NCBI GenBank assembly: GCA_022827625.1
Contig: JAJEIE010000028.1
Coordinates: 29,004 to 93,003 of the forward strand
Reading direction: 5' to 3'
DNA length: 64,000 nucleotides
Source: Candidatus Poribacteria bacterium
Lineage (GTDB): Bacteria; Poribacteria; WGA-4E; WGA-3G
Position 1 is the first letter of the stretch. Every line of letters begins with the position of its first letter. Shown piece by piece: positions 1-11,686 of the stretch. The notes below the pieces were generated by a model. The model did no database searches and was not told the DNA's origin. It saw nothing but the letters and a program-made list of their open reading frames with translations. The position numbers and the translations under genes were made by a program.

Positions 1-1391
1 CCGCCCGATTTACTTACAAAGATCATTGAATTCCAACTCGCACTGTAAATGTGCTTTGGAAACTTCCGTAAACAGGTGCCTCGAAAATATGCGCGCGTAT
101 CCACAGGCGGATAGTGCATGGCATGTACAATTTCCTCATGGCTCAGTAAACGTTTAACGTGTCCATTTTTCAGCAGCCTAATGTAAAGTCCTTTATCTGG
201 ACGAATATCATGATACTGCAAATCCAGCATCTGTAGATGAGAATCGTCCCATTGGTATCCGTGCCGCCTGCGGTAGGCATCCAGCAATTTCTTTTTGATA
301 ATCCAATCGAGATGCTGACCCAATCGCCTCGGATCGATTTCCAAGTTATCAAGCACATATTTCCATTTTTCAAGGACATCCTCAACTACGGGTGTCCGTT
401 CTTCAGGTGTTAGATGCTGTTGTGCAAGTTCAAGGTATGCGCGTTGGATCTCTATGGGTGTCTGGAACTTTCCATCTTCGAGTTCTATCTGATTCTTGCA
501 GGACAGATCACGCGAGACCTGTTTTATCGCTGCAACGGGGTCCTGCAAACGAAAGCGATCTTCAACAACGCCTTTCTCAATAAGTTGAAGGACGATGGCG
601 GTCATACCGACCTTGAGATAGATGCTGAATTCAGACATGTTCGAGTCACCGACGATCACGTGTAAACGCCGATAGAGTTTATCATCCGCATGCGGTTCAT
701 CGCGTGTGTTAATTAAGGGTCGATTCACCATCGTGCTCAACCCGACCTCTTGCTCAAAGAAATCAGCACGTTGGGAGATCTGATAATCAGCGGGGTCAGT
801 TGTATTTTCCGCCCCAACCTTCCCGCCACCCGTAATGATAATGCGAGTGACAAGAAACGGTATAAGCCCATCCACAATAGTCTCAAAAGGGACTTTTCGG
901 GACATCAGATAGTTTTCATGTGCACCGTAACTATGCCCCTTGTAATCCGTATTGTTTTTATAGATGATAATCTCTTGGTTGTCAAGCAGCAGACGTTCAG
1001 CTGCGAGTCTACTGACCTCCAATATTAATTCGCCTGCTTTCTCGTATAGGAGCAGGTCGCGTGGGTTAGTGCATTCCGGCGTGCAATACTCAGGATGTGC
1101 GTGATCTACATAATAACGCCCACCGTTTACCAAGATGTCGTTGACAGCACTACTCGTATCCGCCTCAGTGATCGGCGTTTCGACGTCCGCCTGAAAACCG
1201 CGTGCGTCCATCAACGGACTTTCTTGTTCATAATCCCAAGTGACAGCAGTCGTTGCACTCGGCAGATCGCCTCTGCAGCTTTTGTAAGCGTTAACGACCA
1301 AAGTCGAAGCAGCGACTGGGTCTTGTTCGCGCGCATTTTTGACTGAGATGCCATACTCAGTCTCTGTTCCCATTATTATAGGTATTTCCAT
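1..1391 (-). CDS. dop: Pup deamidase/depupylase Dop (partial, runs off left edge of window)
   Basis: Minus-strand reading from ATG at 1391 gives MEIPIIMGTETEYGISVKNAREQDP..., WDYEQESPLMDARGFQ, VDHAHPEYCTPE and, at the window edge, PKHIYSASWNSMIFVSKSG. Dop/PafA family motifs. Absent from the ORF track because there is no stop inside the window. Confidence 0.9.
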   Translation of the reverse strand, partial: MEIPIIMGTETEYGISVKNAREQDPVAASTLVVNAYKSCRGDLPSATTAVTWDYEQESPLMDARGFQADVETPITEADTSSAVNDILVNGGRYYVDHAHPEYCTPECTNPRDLLLYEKAGELILEVSRLAAERLLLDNQEIIIYKNNTDYKGHSYGAHENYLMSRKVPFETIVDGLIPFLVTRIIITGGGKVGAENTTDPADYQISQRADFFEQEVGLSTMVNRPLINTRDEPHADDKLYRRLHVIVGDSNMSEFSIYLKVGMTAIVLQLIEKGVVEDRFRLQDPVAAIKQVSRDLSCKNQIELEDGKFQTPIEIQRAYLELAQQHLTPEERTPVVEDVLEKWKYVLDNLEIDPRRLGQHLDWIIKKKLLDAYRRRHGYQWDDSHLQMLDLQYHDIRPDKGLYIRLLKNGHVKRLLSHEEIVHAMHYPPVDTRAYFRGTCLRKFPKHIYSASWNSMIFVSKSG

Positions 1392-1543
1392 TTTTTATGG
1401 TTATCAGTTATTGGTTACTGGTTATCGGTTAAGAGCGTGGATCGTAACAATCCGTCCAAATTTGGAGCATTCCTAAGGTCAGCTGTTACCAAAAACCTCT
1501 TAACTGACAACCGAAAGCGAAGCGTACCGACGACCGACATCTA

Positions 1544-3394
1544 TTAAAGAAAAGTGCCGCCGCGGGTTACACGGACATTCGGCTTCTGCTCTCGTGTCGG
1601 TTCATTAATTAATGCGCGAATGTTGACGATCTTTTCGCCTTTCCGCCCGGAAATCTTTGCCCAATCATCAGGATTAGTGGTATTCGGTAAGTCTTCGTTT
1701 TCTTGATATTCTTCGCGGATTGCTGCCTTGAGGTCCTCAAGACACATCCCTTTCTCCGACCCGTCGGAACCGATAAACCGTTTGATGGCAGCCTTTTTCG
1801 CGCGTGAAACGATGTTCTCAATCATGGCACCGCTGACGAAATCCTTGAAAAAGAGGGTTTCGCGTTCTCCACGTGCGTAAGTTACTTCGATGAACCGGTT
1901 TTCATCGGTCATTGCGTACATAGCATTCGCGGCTTCATTGATAAAATGTTCTGAAATAGCCTCGGTATCTCCATTAAACCGTTGACAAGTCTCTTCAGCA
2001 AACGGAAGACTGGGAGTGAGATATATAGCGAAGATATCCTTGGCACCTTCCAAATTGGGGCGGTCAATCTTAATTTTAATATCCAGCCTACCGGGTCGTA
2101 AAACGGCTGGGTCCAGCAGATCCTGACGGTTGCTTGCGCCAATCACAATCACGTCCCTGAGGTTCTCCACACCATCAATTTCAGCGAGAAATTGCGGCAC
2201 AAGCGTTGACTCCATATCCGATGAAATACCCATGCCTCTGGACCGGAAGAGCGAGTCCATTTCATCGAAAAAAATAATAACCGGAAAACCTTCCCTCGAC
2301 TTATCACGCGCCTTTTGGAAGATTTCTCGGATTTTCCGTTCAGTTTCCCCAACGTACTTATTCAGGAGTTCCGGTCCCTTGATATTAATGAAATAGCCGC
2401 GGACTTCCGCTCTACCCGTCTGCTTTCGGACGCGTTCGGCGATACCGCTCGCAACAGCGCGGGCTATCAAGGTCTTACCACATCCCGGCGGTCCGTAGAG
2501 AAGGACCCCTTTCGGTGGTGAAAGATTAAATTCTTCGTACTCCTTGGGATAAAGATATGGCATCTCTATCGCATCGCGAATCGCCTCTATCTGTGTATCA
2601 AGTCCACCGATATCGGCGTAGCCGATATCCGGCACTTCTTCGAGGAGGAGGTCCTCAACTTCACGTTTCGGAAGTTTTTCCATGAGCATGCTTGTCGTAT
2701 GGTTGAGGAGGACATTATCTCCCATTTTCAAAGACTCATCTTTAAGAGACGCAGCGACTCTAACGACGCGCTCTTCATCAGTGCGCAGGCTGACGATAGC
2801 GAGTTCATCCTCAATCCGCTCTTTAATCTTGACGACATCACCGTGTCTTTCAGGAGCCTTGATACCAACGACATTCATCCCGCTATTGACGATGACTTCC
2901 TGCCCAATAGAGAGGTTCTCTGCCTTGAGTCCTGGGTCAAGATTGACGCGCCATTTTCTACCACTGACATCAATATCGATGCTCCCGTCTTCGTTTGCGC
3001 CGAGGAAAACTCCATAATTATTCGGTGGCGCGCTGAGTTGTTCGACTTTCTCCTTGAGGATCTGAAGTTTTTCTTTCGCTTCTTGGAGTGTCCCTGTCAA
3101 CTTCTTGTTCCGACGGTGTGCTGTCATCAACTCACGTTGCATCTCATAGAGCCGACTTTCAAGGTCTTTGATATAGATTGCGCGCTGCTGCTGCCGCATG
3201 CCTTCGAGTTCACCTTGAAGCATATCAATCGTCCCTTGGAGTGTACGGATCTGCTGCTGATACCAGACGACATCAAATGTTTCTTGCTCCTCAAAGGAAT
3301 CTTTGGAATTTCCTCTTTTGATAGCCATACGTGAAGTTCTCACTTTCCAAAACGATTTTTCGACCTCACTGGTAACAATGAGGGTCGGGTGCAC
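1544..3394 (-). CDS. arc: Proteasome-associated AAA ATPase ARC/Mpa
   Basis: N-terminal coiled coil, OB region, AAA module (GPPGCGKTLIARAVA, FFDEMDSLF), FINIKGPELLNKYVGETERKIREIF; next to dop. True start may be the internal MAIKRGNSK. Confidence 0.93.
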   Translation of the reverse strand: MHPTLIVTSEVEKSFWKVRTSRMAIKRGNSKDSFEEQETFDVVWYQQQIRTLQGTIDMLQGELEGMRQQQRAIYIKDLESRLYEMQRELMTAHRRNKKLTGTLQEAKEKLQILKEKVEQLSAPPNNYGVFLGANEDGSIDIDVSGRKWRVNLDPGLKAENLSIGQEVIVNSGMNVVGIKAPERHGDVVKIKERIEDELAIVSLRTDEERVVRVAASLKDESLKMGDNVLLNHTTSMLMEKLPKREVEDLLLEEVPDIGYADIGGLDTQIEAIRDAIEMPYLYPKEYEEFNLSPPKGVLLYGPPGCGKTLIARAVASGIAERVRKQTGRAEVRGYFINIKGPELLNKYVGETERKIREIFQKARDKSREGFPVIIFFDEMDSLFRSRGMGISSDMESTLVPQFLAEIDGVENLRDVIVIGASNRQDLLDPAVLRPGRLDIKIKIDRPNLEGAKDIFAIYLTPSLPFAEETCQRFNGDTEAISEHFINEAANAMYAMTDENRFIEVTYARGERETLFFKDFVSGAMIENIVSRAKKAAIKRFIGSDGSEKGMCLEDLKAAIREEYQENEDLPNTTNPDDWAKISGRKGEKIVNIRALINEPTREQKPNVRVTRGGTFL

Positions 3395-3609
3395 GAATAA
3401 CCCGCCTTGATTAGGCTTCAGGTTTCAACCCAACATCTTTATTTATTAGAGTATAGCACATCGAAAAAAATTGTGTCAAGAAAAAGTTACAGCTTTTGTT
3501 TCATCACTACCGTCAAAAGATTTTATAGCGATGTGAATCAGAGATTCCAAGAACAAAAACGTGTGCCGAAAGGTTAACGCTTTAAACGCATCAGACGGCA
3601 GCCGATAGC

Positions 3610-4659
3610 CTAAGCATCGCTATCTTCATCTTCCGCGTCCTCAGGAATCGCACCCGCAGTTGATTCTGGTGTCAGACTCAGCGCTTCCCGTATCTTCGCT
3701 TCAATTTCCACAGCAATTTCAGGGTTATCTTCCAGGTACCTCTTCGCATTGGTTCTACCTTGACCGATTCGCTCAGTGTTATAGGAGAACCAAGAACCGC
3801 TCTTCTGAATAAATTCCTTCTCAACAGCAATATCTAACAGATTTCCCTCTTTAGAGATTCCCTTTCCGAAGGTAACGTCATATTCTGCTTCTTTGAAAGG
3901 CGGTGCAACTTTATTTTTTACGACTTTGACGCGAACCCCGCTGCCAAGGATTTCGGTGCCATCTTTGATTTGGCTACCACGGCGGAGTTCTAAACGCACA
4001 GAGGCATGGAACTTAAGAGCGAGTCCACCGGGTGTGGTATCCGGATTACCGAACATGATTCCAATTTTTTGTCGGATTTGGTTGGTAAAGATAACACACG
4101 TGCGAGATTTATTGGTGACACCAGACAATTTACGAAGTGCTTTAGACATCAAGCGCGGGAGCAAGCCGACGTGTGCGTCCCCCATCTCGCCCTCAATTTC
4201 CGCTTGAGGTGTCAAGGCTGCCACAGAGTCGACGACAACGATATCAATCGCACCACTGCGGATGAGCGTTTCGACGATCTCTAACGCCTGTTCTCCCGCG
4301 TCGGGTTGCGCAATCAACAAGTTTTCCATGTTGACCCCAATGTTCCGGGCATAAGTCGTGTCGAGTGCGTGTTCAACATCAATGAAGACGGCAGTACCGC
4401 CCATTTTTTGTGCTTCCGCCACAATATGAAGTGCCAAGGTAGTTTTCCCGGTACCTTCATGTCCGAAAATTTCAATGATTCTGCCGCGGGGGACACCACC
4501 GACACCGAGCGCAAGGTCAAGAGAAAGTGCGCCAGTTGGAATCGCTTCAACGGGGACAATCTCATCGCCAGCGAAGCGCATGATAGCACCTTTGCCGAAT
4601 TCACGTTCTACTTGTGAGATCGCTTGGTCAATGGCTTTCTGTTTTTGTTCATCTTGCAT
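3610..4659 (-). CDS. recA: Recombinase RecA
   Basis: [73 protein letters not shown]; acidic C-terminus. Confidence 0.98.
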   Translation of the reverse strand: MQDEQKQKAIDQAISQVEREFGKGAIMRFAGDEIVPVEAIPTGALSLDLALGVGGVPRGRIIEIFGHEGTGKTTLALHIVAEAQKMGGTAVFIDVEHALDTTYARNIGVNMENLLIAQPDAGEQALEIVETLIRSGAIDIVVVDSVAALTPQAEIEGEMGDAHVGLLPRLMSKALRKLSGVTNKSRTCVIFTNQIRQKIGIMFGNPDTTPGGLALKFHASVRLELRRGSQIKDGTEILGSGVRVKVVKNKVAPPFKEAEYDVTFGKGISKEGNLLDIAVEKEFIQKSGSWFSYNTERIGQGRTNAKRYLEDNPEIAVEIEAKIREALSLTPESTAGAIPEDAEDEDSDA

Positions 4660-4719
4660 GTTTTAAGGTTCTCCTTTATGGTATCTACTGCCGAAATGGT
4701 TACTTTACATATTCTTGGA

Positions 4720-5304
4720 TTACGCAGAAAAATGACATATTTTCAAAGGTGTATAGACCGCCCCATTCGGACGAAGTTCGCTCCGCATGAGTGTGATTTC
4801 CTTCACGTTCACGACTGCCCTATCAATTGTATCATATTGACGTAGCATATTTTTTAACGGTTCCAGATTCATAGGTGTTCTGAGGCGTGCAAGTGTAAGG
4901 TGTGGATGAAAGCGAGCGTCTGTTGGAAAACCGAGATGTTTTAACTCAAGATTCACAGATTTCGCCAGCCGCGACACAATTGACGCACCTTGTTTTACAC
5001 CTACCCAAAGCACACGTGGACGATAAAGATTTGGAAACGCCCCAATCCCACCGAACGCAATCGGAGAGGGAGTCTGTACATCTGCCACGTCCTGAATTAC
5101 TTTACTCACATCATCAATCCTTTCAGAATGAACATCCCCCAAGAACTTTAAGGTGAGATGAAAGTTTCCAGATCTCGTCCATGAAGCCTTACGAATCTCA
5201 GAGTGGAGGCGCGTTTGTACGTTTTTCAGCAACGCTTGTATCGGTTGCGGTATCTCAATTGCGACGAAACAGCGAAGCGTCTCCGGTTTAGTTGTTTTCA
5301 TCAC
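4720..5304 (-). CDS. thpR: RNA 2',3'-cyclic phosphodiesterase (2'-5' RNA ligase family)
   Basis: Two HxT motifs: FHLTLKFLGDV and FHPHLTLARL; RCFVAIEIP start. Confidence 0.92.
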   Translation of the reverse strand: MMKTTKPETLRCFVAIEIPQPIQALLKNVQTRLHSEIRKASWTRSGNFHLTLKFLGDVHSERIDDVSKVIQDVADVQTPSPIAFGGIGAFPNLYRPRVLWVGVKQGASIVSRLAKSVNLELKHLGFPTDARFHPHLTLARLRTPMNLEPLKNMLRQYDTIDRAVVNVKEITLMRSELRPNGAVYTPLKICHFSA

Positions 5305-5921
5305 GCACCTGTTCTCGGATCGTAACTTGTTAGATGAATTAGTGCCGATAAAAATTTGCGGTTGTTGATGAGAAATTCCAGCCCCGATACAACTGTGAGC
5401 AGCAACGGCAGCAGCATCATAAAATAGATAGGACCGTGGGTTTGCAAAATAAATGCAGGATTCAACGCCCCTTGAAACGCGAGCAACCCCAAGCCGATCC
5501 CGATGACAACCAGTTGTGAAGTCATCTTATATTTTCCCCATTGACTCGCCGAAACAAATTGCCCATACTTTGCAATAAAAACGATTCGTAAAACTGTAAC
5601 GAGGACTTCGCGCCCCATGATGACAATAACCATCCACATAGGGATGAGTCCCCCCTCAAGGTGTTTAAAAAGCGCGAGACAGATTAAAGCAGTTCCGATC
5701 AACAATTTGTCTGCAAGGGGGTCCATAAATTTTCCGAAGTTGGTTTCGCCCTGTCTTCGTGCGATTCTGCCATCAAGATTGTCTGTGATTGCTGCGAGAA
5801 GAAAGATAGCGAGCGCGGGGACCATCATATCCGCCTGAAAACAGAATATGAAAGGAGGTATCAGAAACAACCGTAAAAGCGTCAGGAGATTTGCTAACCG
5901 TAACAGGGTACTGAAATCCAT
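5301..5921 (-). CDS. pgsA: CDP-diacylglycerol--glycerol-3-phosphate 3-phosphatidyltransferase
   Basis: CDP-alcohol phosphatidyltransferase signature DNLDGRIARRQGETNFGKFMDPLADKLL; multiple TM segments; 4-nt overlap with thpR. Confidence 0.93.
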   Translation of the reverse strand: MDFSTLLRLANLLTLLRLFLIPPFIFCFQADMMVPALAIFLLAAITDNLDGRIARRQGETNFGKFMDPLADKLLIGTALICLALFKHLEGGLIPMWMVIVIMGREVLVTVLRIVFIAKYGQFVSASQWGKYKMTSQLVVIGIGLGLLAFQGALNPAFILQTHGPIYFMMLLPLLLTVVSGLEFLINNRKFLSALIHLTSYDPRTGA

Positions 5922-5966
5922 AATATAGAGCGAAATGTTAGAAGCCTCTCATCGTTGGAGACCTTT

Positions 5967-6725
5967 CTAATTTTCGGAAAGATCGATAACCTCAGCATCT
6001 TCAGGCACCACAAACTTGAAAAGATCCGGTGCAAGTTTTTTATCTCTTTCAATCTGCGTGAGCGTAACAATTACACTCTGACGGGTGCCATCCTCAAATT
6101 CGGTTTTATAGCCAAATTGCACGGGCAACCACTCACCAGATTGCACCCATATTTGAAGGGACTCCTTGGCGTTTGTACTGACCATGTGGCGTTTCGGCTG
6201 CAACTCAATTTGATGGACACCCTTGGGATTCGCAAATTCGTCAGGGATAAGTGCCATATCATAGTTTTTCTGAACATCTTCGAGCGACGCACCAATCCCG
6301 GGAAGTAGCTCTCGCCGTTCCGGGTTGTTCCACTTCATCTTATTGACTTGGTTGAGTAACGGTGTATACGTCCAACCATATTCACCGTCCAAGACGGTGA
6401 GCTGAACGACTTTTGCGGCATCGTTCCGGTCAACGTATTCCTTACGGAGCAGATTCGGTTTGCCAAATATAAACCGACCACGAGCAACGCTCTTCTTATT
6501 AGCAAACAGCGTCGTCTCCTCAAAGTTCGCACTGAAATTTTTAGACCCCTCATAAGCCGTTTTGAAATTATGAAAAATCTCATCAACAGTCTGTGGATGT
6601 GCGTGGCTAACAAAGAGTACTGAAAGAATTATAACTGCTAACAATAAATTTCGGAAACCCGAAAAGGTCTCTAAAGTTGCGCTCCGATAGGTCGGTCGGA
6701 TCATCACGCTCTCCTGTCTTACCAA
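5967..6725 (-). CDS. lolA: Outer-membrane lipoprotein carrier protein LolA-like
   Basis: Signal peptide, FSANFEETTLFANKKSVARGRFIFGKPNLLRKEY, LDGEYGWTYTPLLNQV. Confidence 0.85.
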   Translation of the reverse strand: MVRQESVMIRPTYRSATLETFSGFRNLLLAVIILSVLFVSHAHPQTVDEIFHNFKTAYEGSKNFSANFEETTLFANKKSVARGRFIFGKPNLLRKEYVDRNDAAKVVQLTVLDGEYGWTYTPLLNQVNKMKWNNPERRELLPGIGASLEDVQKNYDMALIPDEFANPKGVHQIELQPKRHMVSTNAKESLQIWVQSGEWLPVQFGYKTEFEDGTRQSVIVTLTQIERDKKLAPDLFKFVVPEDAEVIDLSEN

Positions 6726-6901
6726 ACTTACATTTGAAAACCAATTTCATTGAATAGTATAACACAATTTATGTTTGCATGTCAATTGCTAAATTAATCA
6801 ATAGCAACACACAATTTTGTTTGTTGGAATGTAATTTATTGTGTCTCGGGGTACTGCAACGGACGAGGAAATTAGACACAGATGCTGTTTGGTAAGTTCG
6901 C

Positions 6902-7282
6902 TTAATTCGCTAACCGCGTCCAGTCTGACAGGATAACCTCAATAGCGTCGGGTTCGTCTAAAGCACAGACGACAAGACGCTCCAATATTTCGGCAATGGA
7001 CACCTCTCGGAATATTGCCTGAAACCAATTAGCAAAAGACTTGATTGCATCTGGAGAGTCCGCGGATACCCAGAAGACGACCCTACAAAAATCGAGACCC
7101 TCGTCCACCCATTTTTCTGCAATCTGGACACCTTCTGGAAAACCGCGGAAAGCAGGCAAGAAGTCGGCGATCAAAAGCACTAATTCCGCATTAAGATAGG
7201 AAATCTCTGGAAGAATATCGAAATGGATAGCGTATTTATGGGCATGTTCGGAACGTTGAGGGTCTTTGTTTCGGTTTTGCAT
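6902..7282 (-). CDS. Hypothetical protein
   Basis: 126-aa open frame between annotated genes; no family recognised. Confidence 0.5.
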   Translation of the reverse strand: MQNRNKDPQRSEHAHKYAIHFDILPEISYLNAELVLLIADFLPAFRGFPEGVQIAEKWVDEGLDFCRVVFWVSADSPDAIKSFANWFQAIFREVSIAEILERLVVCALDEPDAIEVILSDWTRLAN

Positions 7283-7412
7283 GTCGTTCTACTTTAAAAT
7301 AGACAAAGCAGTCTCTCGCATGGTATACTATACTGCACGCCGAATTGGGGAACGCCCGCGGTTTAGGGAATGCGGACCTGTGTATCTATCATAGAGAGGA
7401 CCTAATATATCC

Positions 7413-10400
7413 ATGGCAGATTCTGAACGAATAACATATCTTAAAAATGAATTGAAGAAGCGGATTCTAATCCTTGATGGTGCAATGGGATCGCTGCTGC
7501 AGACCTATCGACTCACGGAAGCAGATTTCCGTGGTGACCAGTTTGCCGATCACCCATGTGAACTCAAAGGCTACAACGATCTGCTTTCCATAACGCAACC
7601 ACACATCGTGCGAGAAATACACGCCAACTACTGCAGTGCGGGTGCGGACATCATCGAAACAAACACCTTCACAAGCACATCTGTATCAATGGCGGACTAC
7701 CAACTTCAGGACATCGCGTATCAGGTTAACTACGAAGCTGCACGCATCGCCCGCGAGGTAGCAGATAAATGGGCATCGCCGGACAAACCGCGCTTCGTTG
7801 CCGGTAGCATGGGACCTACCAATCGGAGCTGCTCAATTTCCCCAGATGTGAACGATCCAGGGTATCGGAATATTACCTTCTCACAACTCGTTTCCGCCTA
7901 TACCACCCAAGCAGAGGGTTTAATTGACGGCGGTGTCGACCTCCTCCTCGTCGAGACCGTCATGGATACGCTGAATTGTAAAGCCGCGCTCTTCGCCATA
8001 CAAACCCTCTCCGAAACACGAAATACCGAAATTCCGCTCATTGTCTCCTCCGACAGAAGCGGTGGCGGCGGTAGAAACCTCTCTGGACAAACAGTCGAAG
8101 CTTTTTGGAACTCCGTTCGGCACGCGAACCTACTTGCTGTCGGGTTGAACTGCGGGTTCGGTTCTCAACAGATTCGTCCGTACCTCGCCGAGATGGCGAA
8201 AATGGCTGACATACCCATTATCTGTTACCCAAACGCTGGACTCCCCAACGAACTCGGTCAATACACACAGTCCCCAGAAGAGATGGGGGATTGGATGCAC
8301 GAATTCGCTGGAAACGGGTTCGTCAATATCGTCGGCGGCTGTTGTGGCAGCCAACCTGAACACATCGAAACGATTGCAAAGGTCGCTGCTGAATACCCAC
8401 CGCGAACCCCGAAATTACAAGAACGCGCCTGCCGACTCAGCGGCTTAGAAGCGTTCAATATCGCCTCCGATTCTCTTTTTGTTAACGTTGGAGAACGAAC
8501 AAACGTAACAGGATCCCGACGATTCGCGACGCTGATAAAAAACGAAGATTACGAGACCGCCTTAGGGGTCGCACGCGATCAAGTGGAGAACGGTGCCCAA
8601 CTCATCGACATTAACATGGATGCAGGCATGTTAGATGCCAAAACTGCGATGGTTAAGTTCCTCAATCTCATTGCGGCAGAACCGGACATTAGCCGAGTGC
8701 CTATTGTGCTGGATTCGAGTCGGTGGGAGGTGATAGAGGCGGGTTTAGCGTGCATCCAAGGAAAGGGAATCGTCAACTCAATTAGTTTGAAAGAGGGGGA
8801 AGAAGATTTCTTAGCAAAGGCACGGCAGATTCGTCGATACGGTGCCGCCGTTATCGTCATGGCGTTCGACGAAGAAGGGCAAGCCGACACCTATGAACGG
8901 AAGGTCGAGATTTGTCGTAGAGCCTACCGACTTTTGACGGAAGAGGTCGGGTTTCCGCCTGAGGATATCATCTTTGATCCAAATATCTTTGCCGTTGCGA
9001 CCGGCATTGAAGAACACAACGCATACGCGAAAGCATTCATTGAGGCATGCGAAGCAATCAAAGCTACTTGTCCACACGCACTGGTGAGTGGCGGTGTAAG
9101 TAACGTTTCATTCGCTTTCCGAGGGAATGACATCGTCAGAGAAGCGATGCACGCAGCCTTCCTCTACCACGCTATCAATGCGGGCATGGATATGGGAATC
9201 GTCAACGCCGGGCAACTCGCCGTCTATGACGATCTACCAAAGTCGCTTTTGGAAGCGGTGGAGGATGTACTATTTAATCGCCAAGAGGATGCCACGGATC
9301 GACTCGTTAATCTTGCGAACACGCTACAACGGAAAGGAAAAAAGCGGCGCGTGAGTCGAAAATGGCGAAAATTGCCGGTTGAAGCACGCCTCCGGCACGC
9401 ACTCGTCGAAGGCATCCTTGAATACATTGAAGCCGATACAGAGGAAGCGCGGCAAAATTACGAACGTCCGATACACGTTATCGAAGGCCCCTTGATGGAC
9501 GGTATGAACCGCGTTGGGGAACTCTTCGGGGACGGCAAGATGTTCCTCCCCCAAGTCGTCAAAAGTGCACGGGTCATGAAAAAGGCGGTTGCACGCCTCG
9601 TCCCCTATATAGAAAAAGAACAGGCAGAAGGCGGTGCCAAGTCAAGAGGCAAAATTGTGATGGCGACAGTGAAAGGCGACGTGCATGACATTGGGAAAAA
9701 CATCGTCGGTGTTGTACTTGGGTGCAATAACTACGAAGTCATTGACCTTGGGGTGATGGTGCCAGCGGAAGATATTCTGGAAACGGCACGCAAAGAAAAC
9801 GCTGATATTATTGGATTGAGTGGACTTATCACGCCCTCGTTAGATGAAATGGTAAACGTTGCTGAAGAGATGGAACGCGAAGGCTTTCAGATTCCACTCC
9901 TCATTGGTGGCGCGACGACATCAAAAATACATACCGCCATCCAGATTGAACCTACGTACAGCGGTAACCTAACGGTTCACGTCAAAGATGCCTCCCGAAG
10001 CGTCGGTGTCGTTAGTGATTTGATGAGCGCCGAAAAACAAGAGGTATTCACACAGCAGACACGCGAAGCATACGCAGATATTCGGGAACGCCGCGCCAAA
10101 AATCGGAAACAGGCGAACCTACTCCCCTTCGCTGTTGCACAAGAACGGCGTGCCTCTCTGGACTGGCGAAATTATCAACCGCCTACACCGAATTTGGTAG
10201 GGACTCAAGTCTTTGACGACTATCCGTTATCAGAACTCGTTGACTATATCGACTGGAACCCATTTTTTACAACCTGGGGATTGCGGGGTAAGTATCCAAA
10301 TATATTGGAGAATCCAGAAGTCGGCGAGGAAGCGCGTAAACTCCTTACAGATGCAGAAACGCTGCTCCATACTATCGTCGAAGCGAAAACATTTCAGGCA

Positions 10401-11093
10401 CGTGCCGTTGTCGGGATTTTTCCCGCGAATGGTGTCGGTGAAGATACCGAAATCTACACAGACGAAGCACGAACGGAAGCGGTCACCACCTTGCCTCACT
10501 TACGTCAACAGACGGAGCAACCCTTTATGAGACCGAACCTCAGCCTCGGGGATTTCATTGCTCCTAAAGCCACAAAGATTCAGGACTACATCGGGGCATT
10601 TGCTGTGACAACGGGTATCGGGGTCCCCGAACTTTGTGCTGAGTTTGAGGCACAGCAAGACGATTATAACAGCATTATGGCGAAGGCGTTGGCAGACCGA
10701 CTGGCAGAGGCTTTCGCGGAGCGGATGCATCAACACGTCCGCACAACGCTTTGGGGTTATGCGGTTGATGAAGAAGTGTTAGATAACGAAGCTTTAATTG
10801 CTGAAAAATACCGTGGGATCCGTCCGGCACCCGGTTATCCTGCCTGTCCTGACCACAATCAAAAACGGGTGTTGTTTGACTTGTTGAAGGTTACGGAAAA
10901 TACGGGTATCACTCTCACTGAGAGTCTGGCAATGTTCCCCGCAGCGTCTGTGAGTGGGTGGTATTACTCACATCCGGAGTCGCGGTATTTCAGCATCGGT
11001 AGAATTGGAGAAGATCAGGTTGTGGCTTACGCGGAACGTACGGGTATGGATATCGAAACGGCAAAACGTTGGCTAAAACCACTGCTGATGTAA
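7413..11093 (+). CDS. metH: Cobalamin-dependent methionine synthase
   Basis: 1226 aa: Hcy domain ([15 protein letters not shown]), pterin domain ([16 protein letters not shown]), B12 domain ([30 protein letters not shown]), activation domain ([15 protein letters not shown]). Confidence 0.98.
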   Translation: MADSERITYLKNELKKRILILDGAMGSLLQTYRLTEADFRGDQFADHPCELKGYNDLLSITQPHIVREIHANYCSAGADIIETNTFTSTSVSMADYQLQDIAYQVNYEAARIAREVADKWASPDKPRFVAGSMGPTNRSCSISPDVNDPGYRNITFSQLVSAYTTQAEGLIDGGVDLLLVETVMDTLNCKAALFAIQTLSETRNTEIPLIVSSDRSGGGGRNLSGQTVEAFWNSVRHANLLAVGLNCGFGSQQIRPYLAEMAKMADIPIICYPNAGLPNELGQYTQSPEEMGDWMHEFAGNGFVNIVGGCCGSQPEHIETIAKVAAEYPPRTPKLQERACRLSGLEAFNIASDSLFVNVGERTNVTGSRRFATLIKNEDYETALGVARDQVENGAQLIDINMDAGMLDAKTAMVKFLNLIAAEPDISRVPIVLDSSRWEVIEAGLACIQGKGIVNSISLKEGEEDFLAKARQIRRYGAAVIVMAFDEEGQADTYERKVEICRRAYRLLTEEVGFPPEDIIFDPNIFAVATGIEEHNAYAKAFIEACEAIKATCPHALVSGGVSNVSFAFRGNDIVREAMHAAFLYHAINAGMDMGIVNAGQLAVYDDLPKSLLEAVEDVLFNRQEDATDRLVNLANTLQRKGKKRRVSRKWRKLPVEARLRHALVEGILEYIEADTEEARQNYERPIHVIEGPLMDGMNRVGELFGDGKMFLPQVVKSARVMKKAVARLVPYIEKEQAEGGAKSRGKIVMATVKGDVHDIGKNIVGVVLGCNNYEVIDLGVMVPAEDILETARKENADIIGLSGLITPSLDEMVNVAEEMEREGFQIPLLIGGATTSKIHTAIQIEPTYSGNLTVHVKDASRSVGVVSDLMSAEKQEVFTQQTREAYADIRERRAKNRKQANLLPFAVAQERRASLDWRNYQPPTPNLVGTQVFDDYPLSELVDYIDWNPFFTTWGLRGKYPNILENPEVGEEARKLLTDAETLLHTIVEAKTFQARAVVGIFPANGVGEDTEIYTDEARTEAVTTLPHLRQQTEQPFMRPNLSLGDFIAPKATKIQDYIGAFAVTTGIGVPELCAEFEAQQDDYNSIMAKALADRLAEAFAERMHQHVRTTLWGYAVDEEVLDNEALIAEKYRGIRPAPGYPACPDHNQKRVLFDLLKVTENTGITLTESLAMFPAASVSGWYYSHPESRYFSIGRIGEDQVVAYAERTGMDIETAKRWLKPLLM

Positions 11094-11115
11094 AACTGCC
11101 TTAATAATTAAAGGA

Positions 11116-11158
11116 AATAGGACGGTAAAGTTCCATCCACCGTCCTATTTTTTTTTTG
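11116..11158 (+). terminator. Rho-independent terminator after metH
   Basis: aataggacggt - loop - accgtcctatt followed by a T tract. Confidence 0.88.
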
Positions 11159-11161
11159 TTA

Positions 11162-11524
11162 TTACTGAGCCTTAGGTTGATACAAACCCACGCAGTTACC
11201 ACTCGGATCGAGGAACATGGCGAAGGAACCGATGTCTCCTGGAAGGACCTGAGGCGGCACACAGGTTTTACCGCCAAGATTTTCAACCGTCTCAAGCGAT
11301 TCTTGAAGGTCATTAACTTGAATATAAACCGTCACATAGTTAGACGGCATATCGTCTGTTGTCGGGAGTATGTGTCCCATTATTCCTTGTTCGGCTGCCG
11401 GATCCAGTTCATAAATGCCACTGGGATCCGGGCTGGAATTCCAACCAAAGGCGTCACTATAAAATTTGCTTAACGACTCACCATCCCTACCTGCTATTTC
11501 AAAATGCATGACAGGATTGCCCAT
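11162..11524 (-). CDS. Glyoxalase/VOC superfamily protein
   Basis: GNPVMHFEIAGRDGESLSKFYSDAFGWN, TVYIQVNDLQESLETVENLGGK, FAMFLDPSGNCVGLYQ. Confidence 0.9.
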   Translation of the reverse strand: MGNPVMHFEIAGRDGESLSKFYSDAFGWNSSPDPSGIYELDPAAEQGIMGHILPTTDDMPSNYVTVYIQVNDLQESLETVENLGGKTCVPPQVLPGDIGSFAMFLDPSGNCVGLYQPKAQ

Positions 11525-11686
11525 TCGTTTTACTCCTTTCTTTATACTAAATTATTTTTTTATTAAGTAATTATACATTAATTATTATTAGAATGCAAAT
11601 TAATTCTTCCATATCTTTTGCGTATTGCTTGATATTTAGCCAGATTTTTGCTATAATTGAGTTTCAAGATTTAGGAGGCGAATTCC

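Noticed and set aside
392-1346. Several small plus-strand ORFs at the left edge
   Set aside because: They overlap the long open minus-strand frame encoding Dop, omitted from the track only because it lacks a stop in the window.
2699-3334. 211-aa plus-strand ORF
   Set aside because: Antisense to the clearly coding ARC/Mpa gene; no family resemblance; mirror of biased codon usage.
7283-7412. Riboswitch (cobalamin, SAM or SAH) upstream of metH
   Set aside because: The 130-nt region has some inverted repeats but I could not match any conserved riboswitch core; would need an Rfam search.
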